Program-made: the position numbers and the translations under genes
Assembly: GCF_020382885.2 (NCBI RefSeq)
Contig: NC_058495.1
Span: 19,264,127-19,328,126, forward strand
DNA length: 64,000 nucleotides
DNA from: Scatophagus argus
Taxonomy: Eukaryota; Chordata; Actinopteri; Scatophagidae
Direction: 5' to 3'
Shown: piece after piece, positions 13,763 to 30,444 of the stretch
Layout: every line of letters starts with the position of its first letter
Position numbering within the stretch: position 1 is the first letter of the stretch
The notes under the pieces: generated by a model
The model's database searches: none
Told to the model about the DNA's origin: nothing
Seen by the model: only the letters and a program-made list of their open reading frames with translations

Positions 13763-14110
13763 CTGGGTGATGATTCTGCAATAAGAAATGTCAAAAGTGG
13801 ACTTTTCCTCCGCCTCAGTTGGAAGCGTTAGCTAACGCGTAGGCTAGCTAACAGGCTAACAGCTCCTACAAATGTCTGCCGTAAGAAAACAACACGTTTA
13901 GAGCGTCGACAGCTGATTAGTCTCCGACAGCTAGCCTTGCAGCTAACTCTTCTTCTAAAACTCAATACTGCTATAGTCGATGTATATCTCCCTTCGCGTA
14001 ACAAGAGCGATTTGGTACAATGGTCTGTTTCGCCTTGTTCCCGTTGACGCTTGCTTTTCCTGTCAAGCTAATATGCTAGCTGCTAGCCGAGCTCTGTTCA
14101 CTTCCTCCAA
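13763..14110 (-). other. rab7a: rab7a 5' non-coding exon 1 and proximal promoter
   Basis: On the minus strand a CACCCAG/GTTGGT donor ends at 13763, and the next acceptor (TTTATAG, ending at 12377) opens the exon carrying the ATG, giving a first intron of about 1.4 kb. Splitting the 5' UTR this way matches mammalian RAB7A, whose first exon is non-coding. The upstream limit is set by the CRE/E-box at 14133-14146 and is approximate. Confidence 0.5.
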
Positions 14111-14132
14111 AACAAGCTCTGTCGGTGAGCAC

Positions 14133-14146
14133 TGACGTCACGTGCC
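14133..14146. promoter_or_regulatory. Overlapping CRE (TGACGTCA) and CLEAR-like E-box (GTCACGTG) upstream of rab7a
   Basis: TGACGTCA at 14133-14140 is a full palindromic CRE; CACGTG at 14139-14144 overlaps it. Read from rab7a the core is GGCACGTGAC, 9 of 10 matches to the TFEB/TFE3 CLEAR consensus GTCACGTGAC. The site sits just upstream of the likely rab7a start. Binding is inferred. Confidence 0.6.
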
Positions 14147-16040
14147 GGACACGCCTGGTTCCTGTCACAACACAAATTTCTCAACAATTTAACACAGATT
14201 TAATAAAATGTATCTAGGAGATTATGGTCATACAGCATTCAGTACACAGACCATATGGCTCACAATTCAAACATCAGAATTACTGCTCCACTGACAATAA
14301 TACTGCACCAATTTAGAAATAAAAAGCTATGAATCTGATCATCACATTTTCTCTAATAAAAACAAACAACAAAGACAGATTCAGTAGACTTGCCCTTATT
14401 GAGGACACCCAATAACTCTGTTGTTGTGGTGGAGAACAACAGAAAACTACAAGATGAGAATTAAACTATATGCTTTCCATACATAAATGATATATTGCTA
14501 TATGTTGTCTTGGATAACAGTTGCAACTATTTATGAAAGGGTATACAGAATACAAAGCAAAGTGTGTTGGGTTACAGATACTTTCATCTACACCACTACA
14601 AATGAAATAAGGCTTGTATGATTGGCCAGAATAGAGAGGCTGGGGTGTGCCTGGGTTGCTGTCCTTCACTTCAGACTTTTACAGCCACTGATCATCTGAT
14701 GCACAATAAATCCTCCATTCAATGGAAATAAATTGTACATTAAAGTGTACATTCTTATGAGTTGTGTTGCACAATCTCAGGATATTCTGATATCTGCTAT
14801 TTGTGCTGTCTACTAGTGGTGCTGCCCAGCTAGGGTCTTGACTTCCCATGGCCCATTTGTTGGGTTTTAATTCACACCCCATGTAGGCCACTGTGGTTTT
14901 ACATCCAGAGATGGTTTCTTTTCTTTACATTACAGACACTCACCAAGTCCGCACTGCTTTCTAACCAGTGTAGATTGCCTGGGTGCCGGACTTCCCGGTG
15001 TAATAATGAGTTTCTACGTTACTTACTAGCTTACTATATTATCTGTGTGTTTGATGATGACCAATGTGGCAAATGCAATGATGACTTTGATGTTGTTCTT
15101 CATGTTTGACTGACAAAAGATAATTTTTCTTAATTTACTGCATGCTGCTGTCTTTCATGTCATTCAGTTTCTATGTAACTCTGTCTCTGTTTACATTAAG
15201 GTGTCTGGACTTTTTTAATCCAGTGCTCTACATTATATTGTGACTTAGACTCTATTCATGCCCCTTGTAGCTAGACTGTATTCTAATACCAAGTCTTTTA
15301 AATCACATACCACGCACAAGTTTTATTTGTACTTTCTTTTGCTAGAAATAAAATGCAAATCCACCACCTAAAAAAACTTTGTTTTGTACTCCCCTTTTCA
15401 GAAATACCTGTAACCATTCCCAAGTCTCATTGTTATGGGTTAATGCCATTCTCAAAATTCAATGTGCAGCAGAGGACAGCTGATTAATGTGGGACTGAAG
15501 TCATAAACACCACACTGTCCATGAGCTGGATCCTAATAGACTGACTGTCAAACATGACTTTGACAAAGACATTTATCTATAAAGCATCTTACTTTCTAAC
15601 TAGGCTACCGTTACTTGTCCAACTGTCAACTGACTATGAAACCCATTTAGCTACAGCATAATATGGATTGACTTGTATGTTTAAAAGGCAAACAGGACTG
15701 CCAGGGGCCTTTAGATGTTCTAAAGTGATCTTTAGATGTTCAGTTTTTGTTCATTTTATTTTTAAAACGCTATCCTTACTCCTCCATGTCGGCTTGTCTG
15801 TTAACAAAAAAAGGGCACATAAAATTTACAGCGTCAGAGGTCTGCTAAATGCCACATAGACTGACACGGCCAGGAAAAGTCACTATCACATACACTTCAT
15901 GGTCAGACGATCCGAAAAGGACCAATGTGCACAATTAAAACGTTTTAGCCAACAGCTTGAAAAACCGCGGTAAATGTAAACGATTGATTATATGTTTTAG
16001 GTAGATTTTACAATCGCTCACTTCAGACGTGCAGCGCGTT
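14147..16040. other. Intergenic region between divergent rab7a and rpn1
   Basis: About 1.9 kb, AT-rich, with stop codons in all frames and no recognisable exon, RNA gene or transposon. The first few tens of bases and the last 100 bases belong to the two promoters. Confidence 0.6.
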
Positions 16041-16193
16041 GTAAAGAGCGCGCCGTGACGCCATCACGTCGGACGGAATGAAGCGTCATCCTTTCTGATG
16101 TAGAGCGGCGCGGCGGCCTTTCTTTGCTGCTCTACATTTCCCTCTGTCTTTTTACTCTTAACCCGGTATTTCAGCTTTTTAATTTCTTTAACC
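16041..16193 (+). promoter_or_regulatory. rpn1: rpn1 promoter/5' UTR
   Basis: A CpG-rich block (GCGCGCCGTGACGCCATCAC region, about 16048-16080) with TGACG and CACGTC half-sites precedes a pyrimidine-rich leader up to the ATG at 16194 (context AACCATGA). No TATA box. The half-sites could act as CRE or unfolded-protein-response elements, but neither is a full consensus. Confidence 0.4.
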
Positions 16194-20995
<4,802 letters not shown>

Positions 20996-21023
20996 GCTAC
21001 TCCTGCCACACCTTCACACAGAA

Positions 21024-21051
21024 ACACACACACACACACACACACACACAC
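21024..21051 (+). repeat. (CA)n microsatellite in the rpn1 3' UTR
   Basis: About 14 CA units starting roughly 30 bases after the rpn1 stop codon, therefore transcribed in the mature mRNA. Confidence 0.9.
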
Positions 21052-21098
21052 CTCCCCCGCTACAACATACAACCAACAATTTGTATGTATGAGATTTG

Positions 21099-21104
21099 AA
21101 TAAA
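21099..21104 (+). terminator. rpn1: Proximal poly(A) signal of rpn1
   Basis: AATAAA about 105 nt after the stop codon. Use is inferred. Confidence 0.55.
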
Positions 21105-21774
21105 CTTGACATAAATGCTTACACCTTTTTGCCACTGTTGAACCCAGACATGGACTGTTAACGTCTCATGTTATGGTAGTGATGGGTTTATCTGGTGCCT
21201 TGTGATAAACTCCAGGTCACCGTGTGCTCGGCTCTCCAACGGCTACGTCATAACTTTTGGCTTTTTTGTTTGTCTGTTTTTGACAGACTCAGATTTTGAC
21301 ACTTCATTTTCATGTTCAAATCTGGACTTTCTATCCCGCAGTACGGTTATGGGATTTTTTGTTTTGTTTTGTTTTTAGACGAATAGCTGAAAGGCCCAAC
21401 TGTTTTCGGTCTCATGTCTTCACTCACATATTCTGAATTGTCCATGTCTTGAATATAAAGGTGATAGTCTTTTCCAATCTTGTCTCTTTTGCACTTAAAA
21501 CTTTTTTCTAGTCGCCCCTGACTGACGCTTGTATTTGAACAAATTTGAAGCTCTCATTGTGTGTCATCCCAACTCTTCCTTGCTGTTCAGTCATATTTTC
21601 TACATTTTGTATGACTTGTTTTTATTTCTTTTGTAAATTTTTTTTTTTTGGTTTTTGTTTTTGACCATGAGATTAGAGAATACATGAGATTGGGTTGTAT
21701 GTGGGAAAAGACATGGGAGATGGGACACAGATGTTGGTGAAATGGGCAATGATATGGAAAGCTGTCAAATTTGA

Positions 21775-21780
21775 AATAAA
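21775..21780 (+). terminator. rpn1: Distal poly(A) signal of rpn1
   Basis: AATAAA about 780 nt after the stop codon, the second plausible end of the transcript; two 3' UTR lengths are therefore possible. Confidence 0.5.
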
Positions 21781-24684
21781 GTTTTGAGAAACTCGTCATT
21801 TAGCCTCTCATTTTACATTATTAAGATGAATGATGGAGTTCTTTTTCTGGTTTTCACTGGTGTTAAGGGGGCACAGTACCCGTGGTTAAACAGAAGAGGG
21901 CGCAATTGTGTCAAGAACAACCACTTAACCATCATGCAGGCTTTTTTTTCTCTTTACCAAAACTGTGCTGCATTGCTTTACTGTTAAATACTCTGCTGAC
22001 ATACAAATAAAAGTGTGTCATTCTAACATCCCAAAATAAAAATTAGCTACATTTTCACTCTGACTGGGCCCCATTTTAAAACTGGCACCTCAGAGGGTAT
22101 TTCCAGCACATTGTTGCATTTGTTTCAGAGTAACCCCACCTATCTCCCTCTCCTCCCCAGTGAGCAGAGCAGCCAACCTGCCTCAATCGCAGTCAGAGCC
22201 CAGGACAAACATGAGGGTCAGACTGAGGTCATCGCTTTCCCTCTGAGGTCACCAGGGGTCCTGGCAGGTCATTTCCTGCTCCATAATAACAGGCCCCCTT
22301 CCCTTCACAATGATAATGTTAACATATTGTATGTACCATACAATAATCATTCTGAAAATACACAGCAGGGGGAAAAGCAAAGACAATGTCTGTTAGCGCC
22401 GATGCTCGGTGCTGGTGAAAGGCCACACAATGGCATTTTTGTTAGTGTGTTTGGACTTGAGCGGAGAATTGGAGCAGGGAGAGTTCGAAGAGCCGCCGAG
22501 TCTCATTCTCACAGCAAAGCAAAGCACACGTCCACCTCAACACCAAACCACTGAGCTCACGTCTGCTCGCCACAAGTGACGATGCTATCAGTCTGCGAGT
22601 CTGAATGTTGGACTGACGTGATGGAAGGAGTCCTTTGGGGACTGAAAACTCATTTAAAATTTGTGGATTTGAGAGGTTTTAGAGAATGAATCATCGGCCT
22701 TGAAAACACATTCTTTACAATAACAGAGAACCCGAATTCATCACGATCAACACTGTGATGGAGATTCACGACGACACCACAGCAGTTTGAAAATGACAAC
22801 AGGATTTGTGGACCAGGTCCTGTATTTATTAAATTGTAAATATGAAATGCTGGACTGGAGAAGTGAAATCCTCCATTTGTTGTCCCAGTCACCATCTAAA
22901 TCCATAAAGAATTTGTGAATAAAAGAGAACATCATAAATCATAAATCTGATAAGTTGATAAAAGCACACAGCTTTCTGAGACAAGTACGAGTGCATAGTC
23001 TAACATTGGTCTTAATAACCTCAAAGCAATACATAAATTTCCAAAGAGGTGTTAGGAGAATCATCCTTAATGTACGTTTTCTCTATTTATATTTTACATA
23101 TCGTCAATATACAGATTGTTCGGTTCTTGTGTTAATTGCTACTTGAGATCTGAAAAAATATTACAGAAATAAAGTCACTTTAAAGGTTAAAAATAATGAT
23201 CAGCAGTAACTACAAAAACACCAGCACTGAGAGAAAAGGGTTTGAAGCGTGAGGGATTTTTGTGTGTTACAGTTAAACAATTTGTAAAATCTTACATATG
23301 TAACTTTTTGCTCTGGTTATAATCACTGTCACAGCCTTTACATAAAACCTAAAAGGATTTGTGTTTGGAAAACACAAATAACATGTTCTTATTATTTCTT
23401 CAGCTCTCTTGTCCATTTGAGTTGATTTAATAAATGTTTAATAAATAAATTTTTACTCAGATATATTTAAATATGTGATGTAAAGGATGTTTAATGACTG
23501 AAAATCAGTCTCCACCTGAGTCAGACTGCAGACATGACAGTTACTGCTGCTATGACAGGCTACGCCAGTCAGCTTTTAGTTGGATCAGTTTATCTGGTGT
23601 ATATTTCTGATTTCTAATTTTCTAATTATGTTACTGTCTTATTAATCACGTGAACCAAACCCTCAATAACAAAGATGTCGGAGCATCAGTGTTAATTACT
23701 CGATCACAAGAAACTCTGACTAGCTGGAGTGCACTCACTACAGTTTGCTGTTTTGTTTTGTTTTTCAGTCCTTACAAAATCTGCGGTCAAAAAGTCTGCT
23801 TCTGGGAATTTAATAAAAATGTTTGGTTATTCATTCTCAAAGCGCGGACATGATTAATCGTGTGATCATCATTTGTGTCTTACTCTTTCGGCAAAGAACT
23901 TTTTCAATGTTAGTTGTGTTTCTTCAGTGTACTTGTAATTCTTAAAGGTTAGATAAACACAGGATTAGATCATGAGGAAAATCATAACATTTGTACCCTT
24001 CAGTTTCATGGAGTCCTTGAATTTAATGCTAGAACGACTGTTTTAGCGAGTATCTTACTGCTGGAGCTGCTTCGTGAAGGGGAATCATCCGAACATGGCT
24101 GGACATTAAGGCTTATGTCGTCACACTTTGCTTTGCTGATGCTTTTGCCTCCACAGATGGCTGTTATATCATTGTCTTGTGTGGTATCAGTGTTTGACTG
24201 ATTGGCCCTTCAGTCTTTTCAGTTCCAGCCCTGTCCTCTGGCCCAGGATGTGATTACCGGTCGCAGAAGAACTGCGGTTTATCTGTTGGCGTAAGCCAGG
24301 CAGAATACTGTTTAAACCGGAATTCATGTGCAGCACTGTATCCTGATGTGGCAAACCGTGTGTGTGAGAGTGTGTGTTTGAGGTGGATGAGGGGGTTTGT
24401 GCAGGGTGCTGGACTGGTTGGGCCATGTGGTTGAGCTGTCATACCCACCCCACCCCCCCAAGGCATGAAGTTGATTATTATCTTCCTTTCCTAGTGAAGA
24501 TGCAGAGTGTGTTCTTTCTTTATCTGCCAGAAAAATAATGAATATGCAAAAAAAAAAAATTGTAGTCAAACTAGGTATCAGTTGAAAGGTAATCCACAAG
24601 CGCTGGGTTTTGTGACAAGGTGGTGATTGATTACATTGAGGGCTCACCTGCAGTACTCTCCCTCTTAATCTTTCTCACTCTCAA

Positions 24685-24686
<2 letters not shown>

Positions 24687-24727
<41 letters not shown>
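24687..24727 (+). repeat. (CA)n microsatellite
   Basis: About 20 uninterrupted CA units, one of the longest dinucleotide arrays here. Confidence 0.95.
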
Positions 24728-24729
<2 letters not shown>

Positions 24730-26257
24730 GAGAGTTAGAAGTCACCAGTCAGAGAACAATATCCTGCTCAGAAGACCCTTCACAGCACACTCTCATAAAT
24801 CACTGAGACAGAGCCACCACCCTCACTGTCAGCATGTTATTATGCACGCGCACACACTCGGGTCCATGTTCCTCACGACAGACATTCATTCAGGTCAGTC
24901 AATCCTGCTACCCGGCCATAAAAGGATGTCATCGAAAAGAAGAAATACGACTCGAATCTAAACTCAAAACTCGCCCTCAAACACACGTCACCTGAGCTGA
25001 TTCCCTCTGGCTCTGCTTAAAACACACGTCCACACAAAAGACGCTCTTGTGTCCCGCTCTGCCCTGGCCCTCTGCTCCGGCCATTCCTCAGTGACAGGGC
25101 GTCGGGATGAGGGGATGAGAGGCTCTGAAGGGTGAGGTGAGGGATGGATGAAAGCAGGTAAGGTCCCGCTGCCCTGCGTCCTGTGCAGGTGGCAGCTGTG
25201 ATCTGGCCGGGTGCAGAAGCGTGAGGGCGAGGAAGAGGAGGACAATGAAGGTGTCTGTGGCCCTCACTGCAGCTGCAGGAGGCGGGGAGGAGCGCGGCCC
25301 GACAGATAAGACGGTCAGACACACAGACAGATGGAGGAAGGGAAGGACGGTGTAGAATGCGCAAAAGATGGAGATGGGACTTCAAACAGAGGATTGGGCC
25401 CCGGGTGCAGAGAGACACATTCTTGTCTGGCATGGAGGAGGCGGGAACAGAGGGAGAGCAGGAAAGATGGATGGCACAAAAAAGGGCCAGCATCAAAGTC
25501 CTGGGTCGTACTCCTCTCATGCAGATATTTACATCACGTACACTTTTCGCTCAAAGCCTCTGTGCTCTGCCTATAACCGTGCATATTGATGTCAACCTCC
25601 CTCTCTGTATGGATTTGTATCTATATGAGACAGTAATCCTCTTCCCTTGCCGCCCTTGTGTGCAACTGTCCACAGCTCCCACTAAGACCCACTGATCTCT
25701 GCCACATGGCGCTCCATCAAAGCACTGATGGTCATGCCTCTCAGGGCAAGTTTTGCCAAAAAATGCACCCGTGTGGCTCGTATATGTCCCACGGTGCAGA
25801 GGATAAGCAGCAGATGAAGGTCTGACATGACTTCAGACTTTGTATCATCTCGGATCACATGAAGGCGAGTGAAACAAAGCTGCTCTCTGTTAAAAAGCAC
25901 TCCTGTCTGAGCGTGTGCACAGACACAGACACACGTTTCCTACTTTCTCTATCGGACCTGATTAGAGTGACAGGGGCACTTCCCATTGGCTGTGAGAGTG
26001 GCCCTCTCCTTCCCAGGGCAGCCAATTTCCCCTACTCCAGAGCTGATAGGAAACTTTGATTGTCCACTGAGCTCAGGAGAGACAAAGAGATTTTTCCTCT
26101 TGCAATCCACATATCGCTCCATCACATCTCTACCTACAATCTCCCTCCCCACTTGCTCTCTCTCCTCTGCCTTCTTCCCTTATTTCCATGCACTCGCTTT
26201 CTGTTGTGGGCTGCTGAATACGAGTCCATTAAATTGGCACTGACTGCTTTGATGGGC

Positions 26258-26287
26258 AGGAAGTTTCACTTCATGTGGTGACATCTG
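26258..26287. promoter_or_regulatory. Candidate ETS/RUNX/E-box composite element
   Basis: In 30 bp: AGGAAG (ETS core, 26258-26263), TGTGGT (RUNX, 26274-26279) and CATCTG (E-box, 26282-26287). On the reverse strand GTGAAACTTCC also resembles an IRF-like word beside an ETS core. Such grouping is typical of blood/endothelial enhancers and it lies 8.7 kb upstream of the gata2 ATG. Motifs are short, so chance occurrence is possible. Confidence 0.3.
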
Positions 26288-26510
26288 CATCCTGTGACGC
26301 AGTCCTAGCTTGAACACATCATCTATTTTCTTGGCTTGCCACTGTCCTCTAATAGCATTCCTATAAATTGAACAGTGAGCACAGGTGGATGCTGGTAAAA
26401 AGTATTTGCATACTCGTATGTACTTGTGTTGGGTGTGAAGTGAACCAAGAAAGAAGGGGGGGCCCCAGCAGAATAAGTGAAGCATGGAGAGAGCCAACAG
26501 GAAACATAAC

Positions 26511-26511
26511 C

Positions 26512-26544
<33 letters not shown>

Positions 26545-26545
26545 A
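26511..26545 (+). repeat. (CT)n microsatellite
   Basis: CT repeat with one interruption, between rpn1 and gata2. Confidence 0.9.
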
Positions 26546-27211
26546 CTCCTCAATGCTGGCCCTCCATGAGAACACACTTCCTGTCAGGGCTCCTCTACCT
26601 TCCTGTCCAGCCACCGGGAATCCCAGCTGGAACATTCCAGCTGTGTGATAGGCGTCCTCCCTCTCTGGGCTGCTGGATTATTACAATTTCTTACTTTCAC
26701 TGTCCCTCAGAATCATCTACGCAAATAAATGTATACATACAAACACACACACACACAGAGGTGAACTCTTGTAGTGCTACTGCATCTTTCTGCTCGCCAG
26801 GGGTCGCTACATAACAGAAGATTTGCTCCTCCTGCGTGACTCGACTGCGTCCCTCCCGCAGTGTGAAGCCTCAGCGCTGTGGATACTCGGGTCTTGTATC
26901 TCCTCAGGAGCCTCTCATTTATATTACTAGTTTTTTTCAGCGCAGGAAAATGCGCAGTGCCATTAGTATAATGACATCAAATGAAATGGCACATGCATGT
27001 TTATAAGTGTGCCTTTACGCAGAGGCCACATGGGGAGGAAAAAAAGCAGGACTAGTGACTTTGTGTATGACCTTTTCGGAAAGAGAGCTAATCCCGAGCT
27101 ATAATAGACTCCGGGTCCGATATGGAAAACTGCTGCAGCGTTATCTCAGTTGTCTAGGAGACCATCAGAGCACCGGGGCCGGTGGAGATGCCACGGTATT
27201 AAAAGGGTTGG

Positions 27212-27247
27212 GAGAGAGAGAGAGAGAGAGAAAGAGTGTGTGTGTAT
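27212..27247 (+). repeat. Compound (GA)n(GT)n microsatellite
   Basis: A GA run followed by a short GT run in the rpn1-gata2 interval. Confidence 0.85.
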
Positions 27248-28204
27248 TGGAAATTGTTCTCTTTTTGTCACAACTGTCACCCATAAGTACTGCATTATGG
27301 ACGTACAACCATTTTATTCCTGCCACGTTTGGTCTGCAGCATTATTTGCTTTCAGAAATTATGAATTCAATTTTGAACACAGAAGGGGAAGGTCAGCCAT
27401 GAGGAAAGTGAACGAGCGGGCCGTGCTCGGCTGAGTTATTCATTCAATTAAACTCCACTCGCCGGACGTCAATTAAAAATGTAGGAGGTGAGTCCTAAGT
27501 GATACCAAACGCAGGGTGTTAACGAAATGCCACTGCAGTTTATTTAAATCATAACACAGGCCTGCAGCCGAGAGAAGCAGGCCCACCGACCAGACAAAGT
27601 CAAATCAAGCGGCTCAGTCTGCTGTGAGACTGAAGATGATGCGACCGTGTTTCGATGTGTTTAGGAGGGAATCACCCTCACAGGTACAAAAGGCTGGTTA
27701 GAAACCTTAGAGCTAATCGCGTTATCTGTATTTTCTGCTGTTATTAAAAACAAACAAACAAAAAAACAACAACATAGCCTACCTAAAAATGTAAATCTCC
27801 ATCAACTGTAAATTTTCTACATTTGTAAATGTGTGACAACCTTGTCGTATTTTAAATAAATTCAAAATGAGCCGTATTCATACAACAAAGGCTACATGAA
27901 TTTCCAAAGGGTGGTGTAAATTTAGTAGAGGCCACAGGCCTACATCCAAAGTCTGTAATGGGACTAACAGGCATCATATCACAGTGATGTATGTTCAATT
28001 TAGCTCGTATTGATATGTTAAGTCTGTGTAGTCTGGCCAATAAACTGCCTCTAATGCAGCAGCACCGCTGCAGCGCGTAACGTGTAAATATTCCTCATTC
28101 CCTGCGCCTATCTGTCTCTATCAACCTGCGAGACCCCCCCACCCCCCTACAAATGATGCATTAGATGCACTGAATGTATTTGTTGTGCAAGTTTGAAAAG
28201 GCGG

Positions 28205-28331
28205 CGATAATCTGGGAGTGAGAGATAAGGAACACCAATTTATTCAGCAGCACTTTGGACCCCGCTTCCAGCCTCGGTCTGTGCTGACACCCCCAGCAGT
28301 TTGCTGATAACGATTAGGCCATTTATTATCT
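28205..28331. promoter_or_regulatory. Cluster of GATA motifs upstream of gata2
   Basis: Four GATA sites in 127 bp: CGATAA (28205-28210), AGATAA (28223-28228), TGATAA (28305-28310) and TTATCT (reverse, 28326-28331). The flanks look complex and unique rather than repetitive. It lies about 2 kb upstream of the proposed distal first exon, comparable to the mammalian -1.8/-2.8/-3.9 kb GATA autoregulatory sites. Equivalence is inferred from position and motif only. Confidence 0.45.
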
Positions 28332-28455
28332 TCACAGAGAACAAAGATTGCATGGTGCCGATGAAATATTACCCCTGGTAATAATCAGAAGGAAAAGGGC
28401 CCTGCCATCTAATGCAGTGTGCATATATCCTAATATCGTCACTGAAGAAGACCGT

Positions 28456-28489
<34 letters not shown>
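28456..28489 (+). repeat. (CA)n microsatellite
   Basis: About 17 CA units just downstream of the GATA-motif cluster. Confidence 0.95.
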
Positions 28490-28491
<2 letters not shown>

Positions 28492-30049
28492 GGTCTCGTG
28501 CAGAACATGCAGAAAATTGATTAACAAAACAAGAACAAGTAGACTTAAATATAACATTGAGATACACTACAGTGAATTTGATTAACTGACAGAGAAAATC
28601 CACCTATTTTTAACAACAACACACAACAACATTAGCAAAAATAGACCAAATTTGGTAGTTACATAAAATTGTTGATGCAACATTTCTTTAAATTTCATTT
28701 ATTGATTGGACCATTTGCTTTTAGCCTGACTGACTGAATGTTGTAAGACGGATCGCAAAGATCGATTGTCCTGATTCTCCACTAGATTCTGATTAACAAC
28801 CACTTTTAAAAAGGCATAAATGTCGACTCAAATTTATTGTTTGCATAGCCTAATTATTTCATTAAGAGTGCACACCAGCCTACGTGCTGGAACTAAAAAT
28901 AGACCTCATATATTTGATCAAATGCCAAACTAATAATGCTGCTTTTCAAAGAATACATTTCTTTGACAAGACAACAACAACATGGGCTAACTTGACAAAC
29001 TTTAAAAAGAGAGATTTTTCATCTCATGAAGCTTCCACTTGTGGGCTTCAGCAGTCAGAATACACTGAGAAGTCACACAACACTTACATCAGTCATTCAT
29101 ACTGAACAAAACTGTATTTCTGTGGACGTGCGTTAGGGTCCAGACTGGGGTATTTAGAGCTCTCACATCTTTGCTCTGGTGATTTCAAACATTGAAACAA
29201 ATGTTAATAATTCAGTCGGATTTCTCTTTCTTTTCTTTTCTTTTTTTTTTAAATCTTCTCTTTTCTTTCTCTTCTTTTTGTGAGCGTGTGCACTCTGGGG
29301 AGCACGAGCTCCGAGTTGCAGAGCTCCTCGCGCCCCTTGCACCTGCCTGGCTCCTGCGCTGCGCACGAGCCCCGCTCGCGTGCAAGAGATTTCAGGGGCT
29401 TTGCATGTTTTACAAAGTTGTTGTTACTGTGTGGGATATAAAGCACAAAAAACGAGGGAGGGGACCGTATTTTACTTCTTTAAGGCATTTAGTGCAGGGG
29501 GCGGAGGAGGACTTGGGGGGGAGGGGGGTGAGTCTCTTTAAGTCAATTAGTACCAAGGCTGCCAGTCTTACACGAATTTGACAAAATAAATCAAGCGTAT
29601 AGGCTAACAGATATTATAAACCAGGTGCAGTCTATAGTGCTGTTTGCTGATCAACTCCCCCACCGCCACCGCCACTTTCTGTTTGCCACAAACTGCACTG
29701 TTGGTCGTTTAAATCTTACTTTCCAAACTGCTTCACAATGAATGTGCGTGTATTATCTTGCATCTTGGACGAGTGTATATCAGGAACACCCACTGGTCAC
29801 TGAAAAACCCCAGGGAGTCCTCAACAAAATACAATTAGTTAGTTTATTTATTATTTTACTGCCCAGAGAAGTGAATATTATGCGTTAAAAGCGCCCCAGT
29901 GTCACCACTTTTAGCTTGTAGGCCTACACCGATAACCAACACCAACAGAAAGGCTTTGCAGCTGGGGTAAACATAGGGTATTTGATACAAAAATCATAAC
30001 ACCCTTCTGCAAGTTATCGATCACTTCTTGGGTACAGGTAGGCCTGCTG

Positions 30050-30444
30050 CTGCCAGTTTCTGTCCATTTAACCGGGACCCGGAAGACAGGCTGCTGGCTG
30101 ACGTGCCATTACGTTGCTGTGTTGTTGCAGCCTCTCATACGGCCGCTCAAGTTTTTGCTCATATTCAGAGAGGTTTGGATACAGCGAGAGAGGAAGCAGA
30201 CACCGAGCAAGCAGACACGCTCCGCTCTCTGCCGGGCGATGAGACAAAGAGCACCGGCTTGTTCCGTGGTTGTGTCGAGAGCATCTTTCAGAATCAGGGC
30301 TCGTCTGGACTCCCTACCCCGCATCGGTCGTCTGTTTTGCGCCGTTATTTTCTGGAGAGAAGCGCCGGAGGTGCGCGGTGAATCCGTGGGACCCACTTTC
30401 TCTGGTTTGACTCGGAAAAGCGCAAGTCACTAGAACTGGAGCAA
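30050..30444 (+). other. gata2: Probable distal non-coding first exon of gata2 (1S-like)
   Basis: A CpG-rich block ends in a consensus donor, GAGCAA/GTAAGT at 30445. It would splice to the acceptor at 34766 (CTCATTGCAG). Vertebrate GATA2 has a distal haematopoietic/neural first exon several kb upstream of a proximal one, and this fits that position. The 5' limit is unknown; an incidental open frame at 30028-30381 is not a gene. Confidence 0.45.

Larger units (their letters stand above)
21800..30000. other. Gene-free interval between rpn1 and gata2
   Basis: About 8 kb without any exon I can recognise. Several open frames over 100 codons occur (for example 22111-22554 plus and 25017-25520 minus) but show no domain, splice structure or similarity. 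It carries microsatellites and candidate regulatory clusters reported separately (26258-26287 and 28205-28331). In mammals the RPN1-GATA2 interval carries distal GATA2 enhancers, so regulatory content is expected. Confidence 0.6.

Noticed and set aside
16048..16080. ER-stress element in the rpn1 promoter
   Set aside because: Only TGACG and CACGTC half-sites; no CCAAT-N9-CCACG or full TGACGTGG.
22111..22554. 147-codon open frame after rpn1
   Set aside because: Follows the rpn1 poly(A) site, has no recognisable motif and is low-complexity at its end; likely chance.
24687..24727. (CA)n and (GA)n arrays as CRISPR-like or minisatellite arrays
   Set aside because: Simple dinucleotide repeats with no repeat-spacer structure; ordinary for fish genomes.
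25017..25520. 167-codon minus-strand open frame
   Set aside because: Ser/Pro/Cys-rich translation of GC-rich DNA with no conserved block; overlaps several other equally long frames, as random open sequence does.
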